DNA of 64,000 bases from Bacteroides sp. (lineage in GTDB: Bacteria; Bacteroidota; Bacteroidia; Bacteroidales; Muribaculaceae). A program made the translations under genes and the position numbers. The notes beneath the pieces were generated by a model. That model did not search any database, was not told the origin of the DNA, and saw only the letters and a list, made by a program, of their open reading frames with translations. The stretch lies in assembly GCA_014802265.1 (NCBI GenBank), contig JAAVCP010000058.1, forward strand, positions 1 to 64,000, given 5' to 3'. Of the stretch, positions 16,395 to 26,303 are shown piece after piece; position 1 is the first letter of the stretch; each line of letters begins with the position of its first letter.

Positions 16395-18620
16395 ATGACA
16401 ATTTTCAACAAATTTGCGTTAGGAGCCTCCCTTATTGCTTTAGTAGCAAGTGAGGCGGAGGCAACTCCAATGAAACCCCTTAATTTTGACATGAGCCGCT
16501 ATGCTTATAAGGCGGTGAGGTCTGGCGAGAAGAAGGCATCATTCCCCGGGAGAATGGCAAAAGTAAATCAACTCAATGCCATGATGGCGGGAACTGATTC
16601 TGAACAAATTTCTCCGTTGGTGTCGTTTGGCTCCAGTGATATGATCGGAGACATAGATGGTCCCAACAACGAGCTTTGGTTCTACACTTCATCTATGGTG
16701 TATAAGAATATCCAGCATGAGTATTACGTGGAGCAGATACTTTTGGAGTATATGTTTGATGTGTATAACGCCAGTGGGGAGCTTGTGGGTTCAATTCATG
16801 ATAAAATGAGATATGGAGAGAATGAGGTGCGCACTGTCGACTGCTCTCTTGTGCCGGTTATTTCAAAAAACTTCTTCAATGATGATGACCATTATGAAGT
16901 CATTATAGGTCTTGGTGTGAACCGTACAAAAGTGAATGACGACGGGTCTACAGAATGGATGCCCAATACTTACCGTAGCATGATTTATTCTCTTGGAGGA
17001 GAGAAGGAGACTCTTGAAGTGGAGGATCCTGTCACCGGTGATATGGTTACAAAAGAGTTCGACAAACCGGTCTACAGAATGGAAGGCTCTTTGGCAGATG
17101 TGCTGGATGCTTCTGTGGGTGATAAGGAGGAGTTTTATATGGCTTTTTATGATGAGGTGCTTCCTGAGTATTCAGATGATGACATCATAAGTGGCGATGA
17201 CGGTCCTGTAGTAAGCGATAGCTTTTGGGAGAGCCTTACATCTGCCCATGTAACTCTCAAAGTGTGTGGCAAGGTTGATGCCCAAGGTAATATGCCTAAG
17301 CTTATGAGCTTTGATATACCTTTCCTCTCAATGCCGGGTGATCAGGAGAGCACTCCTTTTCTGATATCGTTCAGGAATGGTGAGGATGCCTACTATTTGG
17401 TGCAATATTATAAGGATATTTTCTTTAATCAATACAATTCACCTATGGAGGATCTGACTATGCGTGAGCATAACTCACTGATGATTGATCTTTATAAGGT
17501 GTCTGACGGAGAGGTTGCAAAAGTCAATACTACTGAAGTGCCTTTCGTAAAAGATTCCAAAGATCGTCTTCTTTTCTCCTTCCATTCGGTTGGTGATTTC
17601 AGGTATAATGAAGACATAAACTTCAATGAAGATGGCAGTCTGGCATCTTTCTTTGTCACGAAAAATAATTATTTTGCTGATGAACATAGTGAGTATAGTT
17701 ATTATCATTATGACAAAGATGGAAATAAGCTTAACAACATCTTTGAGAATGCTGAAAGTAATATGCCTATGACCAATATCGAGGGCATGGAGCCTCAGCA
17801 GATGTTTGTCACATATACCAACGGGGAATATATATTCCATTTTGTTGACCTGCTTACCGGCACCCCAAGAGCTTCTTTCAGCTGCTATCTTGAAATTGAT
17901 CCTGATGCCGATCCAGATATGATGACTGCCAATATCGACCGCACTAAAGTGGGAGATTCTTATCAGTATGCTGTTGAGATGCGCACTCCCTCCGTTGATG
18001 AGAACGACAATAGTATCATGCGTATAGGGTGGCTTGATGATAAGGGTAATTTTATCAGAATGGATGAGGTAAATATGGGTCAGTATGTGGTTTATGCTCA
18101 GTGTTATATTGATGGCTATACCCTTCAGAAAGATTTTTATCTCAAGGATGAGCCTAACGAATATATGATGCTTATTAAGCGTGGGGTAGATGTATCTTCC
18201 ACTCGTGAGGATCTTCTCATCGGTCAGGCTCTTAATCCTGAGTCTCCAAAAGGTAAGGACGTGTTGCTTCTGACTGCTGACGAGCGTGGGGCATTAAGCA
18301 CTATTAATCCCTACACCATGCTTGAGAAACCGATGCTCCATGTCTACTATTACGACCAGGAGAGCGAAAAAATGTCGCTTGACATCTACTATATGCCGTT
18401 TGAACTCTCAGGAATAGAGGAAATCGGTTCTGATCTTTCTGCTTCATCTCTTACTTATGACGGTATTTCTGTATTTGCACAAGGTGGCGACATCCGTGTG
18501 TTTGACATTCAGGGTCGTCTGCTTCGACAGGGTATAGGATCTGTAAGAGTTGATGATCTGGGTAAAGGAATCTATGTGGCTTTGGCTAATGGAGAAGTCC
18601 GCAAGTTTGCGGTTAAGTGA
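16395..18620 (+). CDS. Secreted protein with short T9SS-type C-terminal tail
   Basis: A 741-residue exported protein of no family I recognise. Residues 1-23 are a signal peptide ending in Ala-rich VASEAEA. The body is acidic and Asp/Tyr-rich and probably beta-structured. The last ~70 residues resemble a Por secretion tail: an IDRVFDIQGRLL-like stretch (IRVFDIQGRLLRQG) and a GKGIYVALANGEVRKFAVK end that fits the GIYxxxxxGxxxKxxxK pattern. Type IX secretion to the cell surface is therefore likely. It is the first of four exported proteins in a row and lies downstream of the operator dyad. Confidence 0.72.
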   Translation: MTIFNKFALGASLIALVASEAEATPMKPLNFDMSRYAYKAVRSGEKKASFPGRMAKVNQLNAMMAGTDSEQISPLVSFGSSDMIGDIDGPNNELWFYTSSMVYKNIQHEYYVEQILLEYMFDVYNASGELVGSIHDKMRYGENEVRTVDCSLVPVISKNFFNDDDHYEVIIGLGVNRTKVNDDGSTEWMPNTYRSMIYSLGGEKETLEVEDPVTGDMVTKEFDKPVYRMEGSLADVLDASVGDKEEFYMAFYDEVLPEYSDDDIISGDDGPVVSDSFWESLTSAHVTLKVCGKVDAQGNMPKLMSFDIPFLSMPGDQESTPFLISFRNGEDAYYLVQYYKDIFFNQYNSPMEDLTMREHNSLMIDLYKVSDGEVAKVNTTEVPFVKDSKDRLLFSFHSVGDFRYNEDINFNEDGSLASFFVTKNNYFADEHSEYSYYHYDKDGNKLNNIFENAESNMPMTNIEGMEPQQMFVTYTNGEYIFHFVDLLTGTPRASFSCYLEIDPDADPDMMTANIDRTKVGDSYQYAVEMRTPSVDENDNSIMRIGWLDDKGNFIRMDEVNMGQYVVYAQCYIDGYTLQKDFYLKDEPNEYMMLIKRGVDVSSTREDLLIGQALNPESPKGKDVLLLTADERGALSTINPYTMLEKPMLHVYYYDQESEKMSLDIYYMPFELSGIEEIGSDLSASSLTYDGISVFAQGGDIRVFDIQGRLLRQGIGSVRVDDLGKGIYVALANGEVRKFAVK

Positions 18621-18696
18621 GCTTACTAATATTTGATAAACTCAGACCCGGCATAACGCTGTGGTGTGTGCCGGGTCTTTAATTAAATTTAATCAA

Positions 18697-20592
18697 ATGA
18701 AAAAATTTTACTACTTGTTGCTGGCAGGAGTTGCCATAGTGTGCAGTGAGAATATGTCAGCATTTGAAGTGACGGTTGAATGGAATAATCCCGGTACGGT
18801 GCTTTTGGCAACGGGATCCTCATTAAATCCGGAAATATTGACTCTTTCTCCGGAACAGACTAAGTATGTATTGGAAAGAGACAACTATACCGAACTACGT
18901 ATTTTTCCTGCCGAGGGTTATGTTCTGAAGAGTGTGTCAAATTCAGATGATCCTGATAAGAAAAATGACATTACTCAAAGCGCAGCTTATCGCCAGCAGT
19001 CATTTTATGGAATTGGTGATTCATGGGACGGACGCACCATAAATATTGAGACTGCTGAAATAAATTATGACGGAGAGCTTTCAATCAACGTGATCAACGG
19101 TGCCGATTACTTGGATGCTTACCTCGACTTTTCTTTCTCCGAGGGAAGCGGCACGATGAGATATAGCTATGGATACCGCCAAACGCTTTCCCTTACTGAT
19201 TCTGAAAACAAGATTCCGTTTGCTCCGGATTACATGAAGAATCTTACGATAGATCTCAATAAAAATGCTTTTACAAAATCTATTTATAAGGTTACTCGTA
19301 ATGGCGAGGAGCAGACTCCGATAGGCAGCGGCTATTATATGACCGATATGTCGGCTGATGATATAATTGAGGTGCAGGTGTTTGAGGGTGAGGTGCCTGT
19401 CGTGGAAGAGGTTAGCTTCACGCTTGACTATCCCGAGGAGATTGAAGGCTGCATACGTAACCTTTTTGATCGTACCACTTCACAGTTTCTATGTATGGAT
19501 GCCGACTATAATTTTATCATGCCGGCGGATCAGACTTTTAAGGTTGTGAAAGGTTCGGAGATTCAGGTAAATTTCAACGAGGGCTACACATTGACAGGAT
19601 TTATGCTTGGTTCGGAAAATGTGACCGATTCCTATTCCGAAGCAAATAATTATATTCGGGTTACAATAGATGAAGATGTGACATTATCCATAGCAGGCGA
19701 AATGACACAATATGCAGATATGGAGTTTACCGCATATATATATAATGCAGACGGGGTGCGCCTTACGCTTGAAGATTATCAAGGGATACCGAATCCTGTT
19801 AAAGATGTGACGGGCGAACCAGGCGAGGTAATAGCTGAGGACATCAATATTCCTTCATACACAATTTCCGATAAGAATGCCGGATCAGGGGAAGATGGCA
19901 ATACGAGCACCGGAAATACTAAAACAATTCCTGCTGTCACTATGACCCCGGATAATACTTTAAAGTTTACTGTTAAAGTATCAGAACGTCGTCCGCTCAT
20001 ATATATTTCTCCGGTTGTGGGTTATTACATACAGAGTGTATGGGATAGTGAAATGGAGGCTCCTATCGGTTATATTGACGGCAATGATCCTGTGCAGCGC
20101 ACCTTCTATGTGGTGGCTCAGAAGTTGGATCGTGATCAGCAATTTATAGTGGAAATGACAGGTAATGATGAAGTGAGCTTCAGACCATCAGACTTTTTCC
20201 AACGCAACTGGAGCAATCCTTCGATCAGTTTTGCAATCGGAGAGGGAGTGAGAACCTATGATTATAATGCTATATATGATAATCCGTTTGAGCTTTACCC
20301 TACGGTGCAGTCAGCCGGATTTGATGTGACTCTCAACGGGCGTCAGGCAGGTATTACTAAGACAGAACTCGGCACGTATATAATAGATTTCACTCAGGCT
20401 TATGTCACTGATAAATATCCCATTCCTACTCTCAAAGTGAAATCAGGTTCAAATGGGATTGATGAAATTGAGACAAATGTTATGCCAAAGGGTCCAATAT
20501 ATAACCTTCAGGGTTTGCGCTTGACTACTGGCTGGGATGCCCTTCCTGCTGGAATATATATATATGGAGGAAAGAAAATAATAAAGAAATAA
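18697..20592 (+). CDS. Secreted protein with T9SS-type tail, unknown function
   Basis: A 631-residue exported protein. The signal peptide is KKFYYLLLAGVAIVCSENMSA. The body is predicted beta-rich, with repeated units of ~100 residues that share a Val/Thr-rich edge and 'AEGY/NEGYTL' turns (FPAEGYVLKSV, FNEGYTLTGFM, SPVVGYYIQSV). The end is IYNLQGLRL followed by PAGIYIYGGKKIIKK, a clear short Por tail. ATG 18697 is chosen because it directly starts the signal peptide; an upstream alternative at 18661 is not preceded by one. The gene is 76 bases after its neighbour and 24 before the next, so it is probably in the same operon. Confidence 0.72.
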   Translation: MKKFYYLLLAGVAIVCSENMSAFEVTVEWNNPGTVLLATGSSLNPEILTLSPEQTKYVLERDNYTELRIFPAEGYVLKSVSNSDDPDKKNDITQSAAYRQQSFYGIGDSWDGRTINIETAEINYDGELSINVINGADYLDAYLDFSFSEGSGTMRYSYGYRQTLSLTDSENKIPFAPDYMKNLTIDLNKNAFTKSIYKVTRNGEEQTPIGSGYYMTDMSADDIIEVQVFEGEVPVVEEVSFTLDYPEEIEGCIRNLFDRTTSQFLCMDADYNFIMPADQTFKVVKGSEIQVNFNEGYTLTGFMLGSENVTDSYSEANNYIRVTIDEDVTLSIAGEMTQYADMEFTAYIYNADGVRLTLEDYQGIPNPVKDVTGEPGEVIAEDINIPSYTISDKNAGSGEDGNTSTGNTKTIPAVTMTPDNTLKFTVKVSERRPLIYISPVVGYYIQSVWDSEMEAPIGYIDGNDPVQRTFYVVAQKLDRDQQFIVEMTGNDEVSFRPSDFFQRNWSNPSISFAIGEGVRTYDYNAIYDNPFELYPTVQSAGFDVTLNGRQAGITKTELGTYIIDFTQAYVTDKYPIPTLKVKSGSNGIDEIETNVMPKGPIYNLQGLRLTTGWDALPAGIYIYGGKKIIKK

Positions 20593-20616
20593 TAGATAAC
20601 TTAATAATAGTAACCT

Positions 20617-22677
20617 ATGAAAATGAAACATTGTCTTTCAGCCGTTAGCCTCCTTCTTTTTGCGGGGACATCGGCAACAGCTATGATTCCTGCTGCTAAT
20701 CAGCCATTAACCAGGGCAGGGTCAACTTTTGAGATTAAAGGCTTTAAGCCTGCCGATGGTGCAAGCGTGAAGCAATTGTCTGTCGTAACCATGGTGGTGG
20801 AAATGCTCAGTGAGGATACTACCATGATTCCGGTTGAGGATAAACTATCAGCCATTACCCTTACAAAAGATGGGGGTGAAGCTGTCGCGGCTTTGTCTTT
20901 CGGAGAGATGAGTCTGGACGAAACAACCTATGATTTCTTGATTCCTGTAGAATTTCCTACCATTACGGAGGCAGGCACCTACACGCTTGCCGTCCCGGAA
21001 GGGGTAGTTGTAGAGGGGGAATGGGATGAAGACACTTGGAGCTTTGTGCCGTTGGAGGATGGTTTGGTTAGTGCTGCCACTACTGCCACATTTACTGTTG
21101 ACCCTGCTGCCAAAGGTGTACTCGATACATATATCCTAACTCCGGAACCCGGTTCAAAGGTTACCTCTCTTGATAACATGCAGATCGCTTTCCCTGACGT
21201 GGAGTCTTATGCCGGTTTTTGGCAATCAGAATATGGAGTAGTGATTACTGCCACTAATGGCGAGACCACCTACGAAGGTAGTGCCATGCAGGATTGGGGC
21301 AGCGAGGAGGAATATAAGGTAATGAACCTATGGTTCGAAGATCCTGAGAATCCGGATATGGAAGTTACGTTTACTCCCGGTACGTGGACTGTCAATATAC
21401 CTTCGGGGGCATTTGTGTTTGAAGGTGCTTCAAGTCCGGAGATTGTTGCGGAATATATTGTAGAGTCTATGGCTCAACTCACACCTGCTCCGGGTTCCAC
21501 GCTTAACGAGATAACCTATTTTGATATTGCTTTCCCGGGTGCTAATAAAGTAGAGTTTGTAGGTGCTCCTTATATGATTACACTTACACGTGGTCAACTT
21601 TCAGGCATTCCTGCATTTGATGTGGAAGAAGTTGAGGGTACTGAAGTCCCGACATTCAGAATGACACCTATTGAGGGATTCGCAGAACCCACAGTTGGTT
21701 CTGTGTTATTAAGCATAGAAGATGGAGCGTTCCTGATAGATGGAGCAGAAGGTGAAACTGAAGGTAATTCTCCGAGAATTCAGGCTAATTATTATTATGA
21801 CAGACCTATCTCAGAGGATTATCAGCTTGAGCCTAATTCCGAAGAAGTGCTTTGCCAGTCATGGGGATATACGGTCGGCTTTGTATTTGATGAGGTGGCT
21901 GCTCCCAGACTTGTTAATCCGGAGGGAGTGGTAGTGAAGTTTGATGACACTGTGCTGACTATGGGTTCTGAAAGTGCTTGTTATGAGGGCTTAGCCGATT
22001 ATTCATACAACACTATGGATAATATCCTTTCATTCTTTATTGTAAATCCTGAATACCACAAGGAAGGAACAATTACTGTTAGCCTTCAGGGAGATGCCTA
22101 CACCCTTTCCGATAAACCCGGCTTCGATGTTGAACACTCATGGAAAGTGGTTATGCCTCGTGAGTATGAGTTTACTCTAACACCCGAGGGTGGTGAGACT
22201 GAAGAAAATGCCACTGTGGTAAATTCACTTGAAGAGATTACACTTGTGTTTGAGAATGCCGAGACTGCGCAAATTTATCAGGCATCAGGCGTATCTCTCA
22301 GAAAGACTGATTATTCCGTATACATGACAGCTGATATAGTTCCGGTAGAGAATGCCGAACATCCTACATTCAAACTTGTGTTCAACGTTCCGGAGGGCTC
22401 TGAGATGACTGACGGCATGTATAAACTTTCTATCCGTTATGACACATTCACTCTTGATGGCATTCAGACATGGCCTGCTGACTATACAGATGTGGAGAGA
22501 ATGTATAAGCTCGACGGTATGAGTGGTGTAGGTAGTGTAGGTGCTTCTGAAAGCAATATTGTGACTGTGGTGACCACAGATGGTCGCGTCGTATTTAAGA
22601 ATGCTTCTCCCGACAGCCTCAACACCCTTGACAACGGTATTTATATTGTTAACGGCAAGAAGGTTGTGATTAAGTAA
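20617..22677 (+). CDS. Secreted protein with Ig-like repeats and T9SS-type tail
   Basis: A 686-residue exported protein with signal peptide ending FAGTSATAM. At least four tandem ~100-residue modules each carry a 'P.PGS.V/T.L..I...FP' opening (TPEPGSKVTSLDNMQIAFP, TPAPGSTLNEITYFDIAFP, TPEGGETEENATVVNS) and an 'IP.GAF...G' or 'IEDGAFLIDG' closing, which looks like an Ig-like fold repeated along a surface stalk. The C terminus is NTLDNGIYIVNGKKVVIK, a Por-type tail. No catalytic motif is seen. It lies between another tail-bearing protein and the C10 protease and is probably co-expressed. Confidence 0.72.
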   Translation: MKMKHCLSAVSLLLFAGTSATAMIPAANQPLTRAGSTFEIKGFKPADGASVKQLSVVTMVVEMLSEDTTMIPVEDKLSAITLTKDGGEAVAALSFGEMSLDETTYDFLIPVEFPTITEAGTYTLAVPEGVVVEGEWDEDTWSFVPLEDGLVSAATTATFTVDPAAKGVLDTYILTPEPGSKVTSLDNMQIAFPDVESYAGFWQSEYGVVITATNGETTYEGSAMQDWGSEEEYKVMNLWFEDPENPDMEVTFTPGTWTVNIPSGAFVFEGASSPEIVAEYIVESMAQLTPAPGSTLNEITYFDIAFPGANKVEFVGAPYMITLTRGQLSGIPAFDVEEVEGTEVPTFRMTPIEGFAEPTVGSVLLSIEDGAFLIDGAEGETEGNSPRIQANYYYDRPISEDYQLEPNSEEVLCQSWGYTVGFVFDEVAAPRLVNPEGVVVKFDDTVLTMGSESACYEGLADYSYNTMDNILSFFIVNPEYHKEGTITVSLQGDAYTLSDKPGFDVEHSWKVVMPREYEFTLTPEGGETEENATVVNSLEEITLVFENAETAQIYQASGVSLRKTDYSVYMTADIVPVENAEHPTFKLVFNVPEGSEMTDGMYKLSIRYDTFTLDGIQTWPADYTDVERMYKLDGMSGVGSVGASESNIVTVVTTDGRVVFKNASPDSLNTLDNGIYIVNGKKVVIK

Positions 22678-22812
22678 TAAACTGTAATATCTGATTTAAT
22701 ATGTCCGGATTCAACATTTATATGATAATGATGGGTTCGGACATATTTTCGAATAACCTTAAACTAATACTATTTGGGAGGGATTTACCTCTTATATATT
22801 AATCAAGTATTT

Positions 22813-25257
22813 ATGAAAAAGAAACTATTTACGGGTATGATATTGGCAGGAGCTGCATTCAGTCTGTATGCAACTCCCATTACTCCCGAGCAGGCGCTTG
22901 AACGTGTTGGCTACACCAATGGTGGCGTATTCAAGGCTCCAGGCGCACAGCTTGCTCATACCGCACTGACTGCAGCAGGTTCACCTGCTATGTACGTATT
23001 CAACCGTCCGATGAATGGGGGATATATGATTGTCAGTGCCGATGATGTGGCTTACCCTCTGTTGGGATATGCCGATAGCGGCTCCTTTTCTGAAGAGGAG
23101 ATGCCTCCGCAGATGAAATGGTGGCTGGAAGAATATGCACGCCAGATACAATATGCTTCTGAGCATCCTTCCGCCATTCTCAATTCATCTGTAAGAAAAG
23201 CTTATGGAGAGGCTATCTCCCCTCAACTCAAAACGAAATGGGATCAGGTGGCGCCTTACAATGACATGTGTCCGCTTTATGGCACGCAGCGTACTTACAC
23301 AGGTTGCGTGGCAACTGCTATGGCGCAGGTAATGAATTATTGGAAATATCCTGAAGTGGGGCAGGGGAATATCAGTTATGACAGTGAGAGCCTCGGAAAG
23401 CGTTTGTCACTTAATTTCGCCAACCGCAAATTTGAGTGGGACAAGATGCTGGACACCTATGATTATGGACAGTATACTGATGAAGAGGGTGCTGCCGTGG
23501 CTTATTTGATGAAGGCTGCGGGATATTCTGTAAAGATGGATTATGCTGCCGATTCCTCGGGTGCATTGGCAATGAACATAGCTAATGGACTGCTTAAATA
23601 TTTTGATTATGATCCTAACATGTTCTATACTCTCAGAATGTATTATTCTGCTTCTGAGTGGGAGAAACTTATCTATGATAATCTGAAGAATGTGGGTCCT
23701 GTTCTTTATGGAGGTGGCTCAATGCTTGGCGGAGGTCACTCTTTTGTGTGTGACGGTTATGACGGCAACGGTTATTTCCATTTTAATTGGGGCTGGAGCG
23801 GTATGTCTGACGGTTATTTCTCACTTGATGCGCTTAATCCGCAATCGCTCGGCTCAGGTGGTGGAACCGGTGGCGGTTATAATTTTACCCAGGACGCAGT
23901 GCTTGGAATCCAACCGCCAACCGGGTTGCCTGCAGAAGACCGTCCGTTGAAAATGTCTCAGATGGGTTCTCTTGCCGGAGTAATAACCGGAAATAATCTG
24001 AAATTTGATCTGTTTGCAGAGGAAGGTGCAATGTGGGTGAATTATAATCCCACCACTATGAAGTTGCGTTTCGGTGCTGTTTTTGAGCCACAGGGCGACA
24101 CTGAGGGTGACACTAAATTTATATTGGTCAGCAACCAGGCATTTTCTATAGCTCCCGGATATGGTACAGATCCCTCGCATCTTAATCCCACGGTTAACCT
24201 TGGAGATGCGGGACTCAGCGACGGTACTTATAAAGTGACATTCGCCACCATACCTACGGAGGAAGAGAATCCGCAATATGTGCCCGTACAGGAGTGTTAC
24301 GGTTATTATAATTATATTATCCTCAAAAAGGAAGGCGACAAGTATTCTTTGGACATTAACCCTGTTGACCGTCTTTCTGTGAAAGATGGGGGAATCATCG
24401 GCGATCTGTATTATGGGTGTATGGCGACTGTGTCTGTGACTGTGGTCAATGACAATGATATAGAGCTGACAAAGGGTTTTGCGCCTGCCCTTATCATGGA
24501 CAACACATTATATTTCTTAGGGGAGAGCGTCTTCCTTACAGTGCAGCCGGGTGAGGAAGTGACAAGAGAATGGACCACATCGTTTACTCTTCTTCAGCAG
24601 ATGATGGGAATCACGACTGACACGGAGTTTCAGCTTACATTCTTTGATGAAAGCTCCTATAACTTTTACGCTGAAGACTTCTATAAGACAGTCGTAATGA
24701 AACCCGTGTTAGACTATCCTAATATATCTCTTATCGGTGAACCAGTTATAACAGGCGCTGAGGTGGTCAGGGAGAAAGTAGGCTTACAGACCCGTGACGT
24801 GTATGTTGTCAAAGACCGTATGAACATAGGTGTAGATGCTAAGTTTATGTTGCGGAGTGGTATCTTCTCTTATACTATGTACGCATGCACGTGTCTTCCC
24901 GACTGGACAGGAGTTGGCACTTCTGATGTGGAGATTCTTTCATACGCAGGTTGTCCGATGCAGATGGAAGAGAACGAGGAGGCAAACTTCAGTACCACAT
25001 TGGCAATGCCTAATGCACAACCGGATAAATACTATATGCTCTTGATGGCATACGAGATACAGGGTATGCTTATTCCTGTCACAGGACAGTCAATAGTGTT
25101 CCGTCTTGCTGATCCGTCAGGTATTGATTCCGTTGAGGCAGATGATATAAGCTCTATGCCTATATATAATCTTCAGGGAGTATATCTTGGCTATGATTGG
25201 GAGGCTCTTCCAGCCGGAATATATATCCGTGCAGGAAAGAAACTTGTAAAGAAGTAA
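22813..25257 (+). CDS. C10 family cysteine protease (streptopain-like), T9SS cargo
   Basis: An 814-residue secreted protease. It has a signal peptide (KKKLFTGMILAGAAFSLYA) and a Spi-type propeptide region (residues ~20-130: APGAQLAHTALTAAG, MIVSADDVAYPLLGYAD). The papain-like catalytic domain has Cys165 in YTGCVATAMAQVMNYW and His309 in GGGHSFVCDGYDGNGYFHFNWGWSG. This is the streptopain/prevotellisin/interpain signature. About 450 residues of beta-rich sequence follow, then a Por tail IYNLQGVYL...PAGIYIRAGKKLVKK. Family members degrade host proteins and peptides outside the cell after self-cleavage of the propeptide. A TTG at 22774 would extend the protein, but ATG 22813 starts the signal peptide. 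It is the last gene of the secreted cluster. Confidence 0.9.
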   Translation: MKKKLFTGMILAGAAFSLYATPITPEQALERVGYTNGGVFKAPGAQLAHTALTAAGSPAMYVFNRPMNGGYMIVSADDVAYPLLGYADSGSFSEEEMPPQMKWWLEEYARQIQYASEHPSAILNSSVRKAYGEAISPQLKTKWDQVAPYNDMCPLYGTQRTYTGCVATAMAQVMNYWKYPEVGQGNISYDSESLGKRLSLNFANRKFEWDKMLDTYDYGQYTDEEGAAVAYLMKAAGYSVKMDYAADSSGALAMNIANGLLKYFDYDPNMFYTLRMYYSASEWEKLIYDNLKNVGPVLYGGGSMLGGGHSFVCDGYDGNGYFHFNWGWSGMSDGYFSLDALNPQSLGSGGGTGGGYNFTQDAVLGIQPPTGLPAEDRPLKMSQMGSLAGVITGNNLKFDLFAEEGAMWVNYNPTTMKLRFGAVFEPQGDTEGDTKFILVSNQAFSIAPGYGTDPSHLNPTVNLGDAGLSDGTYKVTFATIPTEEENPQYVPVQECYGYYNYIILKKEGDKYSLDINPVDRLSVKDGGIIGDLYYGCMATVSVTVVNDNDIELTKGFAPALIMDNTLYFLGESVFLTVQPGEEVTREWTTSFTLLQQMMGITTDTEFQLTFFDESSYNFYAEDFYKTVVMKPVLDYPNISLIGEPVITGAEVVREKVGLQTRDVYVVKDRMNIGVDAKFMLRSGIFSYTMYACTCLPDWTGVGTSDVEILSYAGCPMQMEENEEANFSTTLAMPNAQPDKYYMLLMAYEIQGMLIPVTGQSIVFRLADPSGIDSVEADDISSMPIYNLQGVYLGYDWEALPAGIYIRAGKKLVKK

Positions 25258-25267
25258 CCGTTTAAGG

Positions 25268-25331
25268 TCAAAGATAATTGGGAGAGGGGATAGAGTTTCG
25301 AAACTCTATCCCCTCTCCCAATTATCTTTGA
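25268..25331. terminator. Perfect 64-bp palindrome between convergent genes
   Basis: Each half is 32 bases and the two halves are exact reverse complements about 25299/25300 with no spacer. The centre is TTTCGAAA. It lies between the protease stop (25257) and the stop of the convergent gene (25352). A bidirectional terminator or cruciform site is the simplest reading. Confidence 0.75.
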
Positions 25332-25351
25332 ATAGTATTTTTCAAAGAGAT

Positions 25352-25939
25352 TTAGGCTGCTGTGTTACCATTTTGGGCACGTTTGTCCCCTTTGTTTTTG
25401 TGACCTTTTTGTCCCTTCTCACCCTTCATTTGCTTGCCACCTTTTTTCATGCCTTTGTGGTGGTGTCCGGCAATCTTGAAATTGTTCTCAAGGAACTGGG
25501 TATATTGTTCAGGTGTAAGGATGCTCTTCACACCGTTGAGATAATTCTGTTTAGCTTCCTGGCGTTTAGCCTGCTTCTCAGCCTTCATCTGCTGCTTCTG
25601 CTCGGCTGTGAGTTGATCTTTCTTATCCTTACGGTTTTCATCTTTCTTTACGCCAGACTCTTTCTTTGCCTTAAACTCTTTGCGAAGCTCCTCGAGTTTA
25701 GTCTTCTGAGTGTCGGTGAGATTTAGACCGTCGAAAGCCTTCATACCCTTGCCTTCTTTGTTGTCGGAACGATCACCTTTAAAGCCTTTCTTTCCGGGAC
25801 ATTCACCTTTTTTATCCTTAGCGCACTCAGTGCGGGTTTTTTCGTTGTTGCTTGCGTTAGCGTTGTTGTCATTGGCGGCTATCATAGAGAGAGAGGTTGC
25901 TGCAAAAATAGCGAGACTTAAAATTACTTTCTTCATCAT
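25352..25939 (-). CDS. Exported Lys-rich Spy/CpxP-like (DUF4890-type) protein
   Basis: A 195-residue periplasmic protein. The signal peptide KKVILSLAIFAATSLSMIAA precedes two helical repeats resembling LTxxQ modules: LNLTDTQKTKLEELRKEFKA and, near residue 110-150, LTAEQKQQMKAEKQ then ILTPEQYTQFLENNF. The linkers and the last 45 residues are very rich in Lys, Gly and His (GHHHKGMKKGGKQM). Related proteins are periplasmic chaperones or metal-responsive factors; the His/Lys tail could bind metal or anions, which is a guess. Two Met codons open the gene, so it may start one codon later. The TAnnTTTG fit upstream is weak. Confidence 0.68.
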   Translation of the reverse strand: MMKKVILSLAIFAATSLSMIAANDNNANASNNEKTRTECAKDKKGECPGKKGFKGDRSDNKEGKGMKAFDGLNLTDTQKTKLEELRKEFKAKKESGVKKDENRKDKKDQLTAEQKQQMKAEKQAKRQEAKQNYLNGVKSILTPEQYTQFLENNFKIAGHHHKGMKKGGKQMKGEKGQKGHKNKGDKRAQNGNTAA

Positions 25940-26303
25940 TATAAATCAAATTAAAATTTTCAAATAAAACTGCTTATTATTGCGTTGCCTGGCATTACAT
26001 TTTCTGCGTCTTACGTTTCTTTGACCGCAATATTTAGCGTAAGTTTAATACCTCGAACTATTTTATAATTCGTTAACTTAGTTGTTAATAAAGATTGACT
26101 CTCATTTGAGGCTTAGAGTATTAATTAGGGTGTTCAGTTAGATGTTCTCATTTTTAAATCAAAAATCATAATTTGGGGTAAAGCTACTATTACCATAGGC
26201 TACCCTCCTATCATTACGCAAATATTAAAATAACAATACACTATAAGATCGTAAGCATTAATTGAAGTATACTATAAAGGTTGTAGTTCAGTTAATACTT
26301 ACT
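25940..26303. other. Intergenic stretch, no gene found
   Basis: AT-rich non-coding DNA upstream of the Spy-like gene and beyond the 3' end of the decayed receptor gene. No convincing promoter, RNA or repeat is seen. Its 3' part may be further eroded sequence of the pseudogene, but no reading frame could be followed. Confidence 0.5.
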
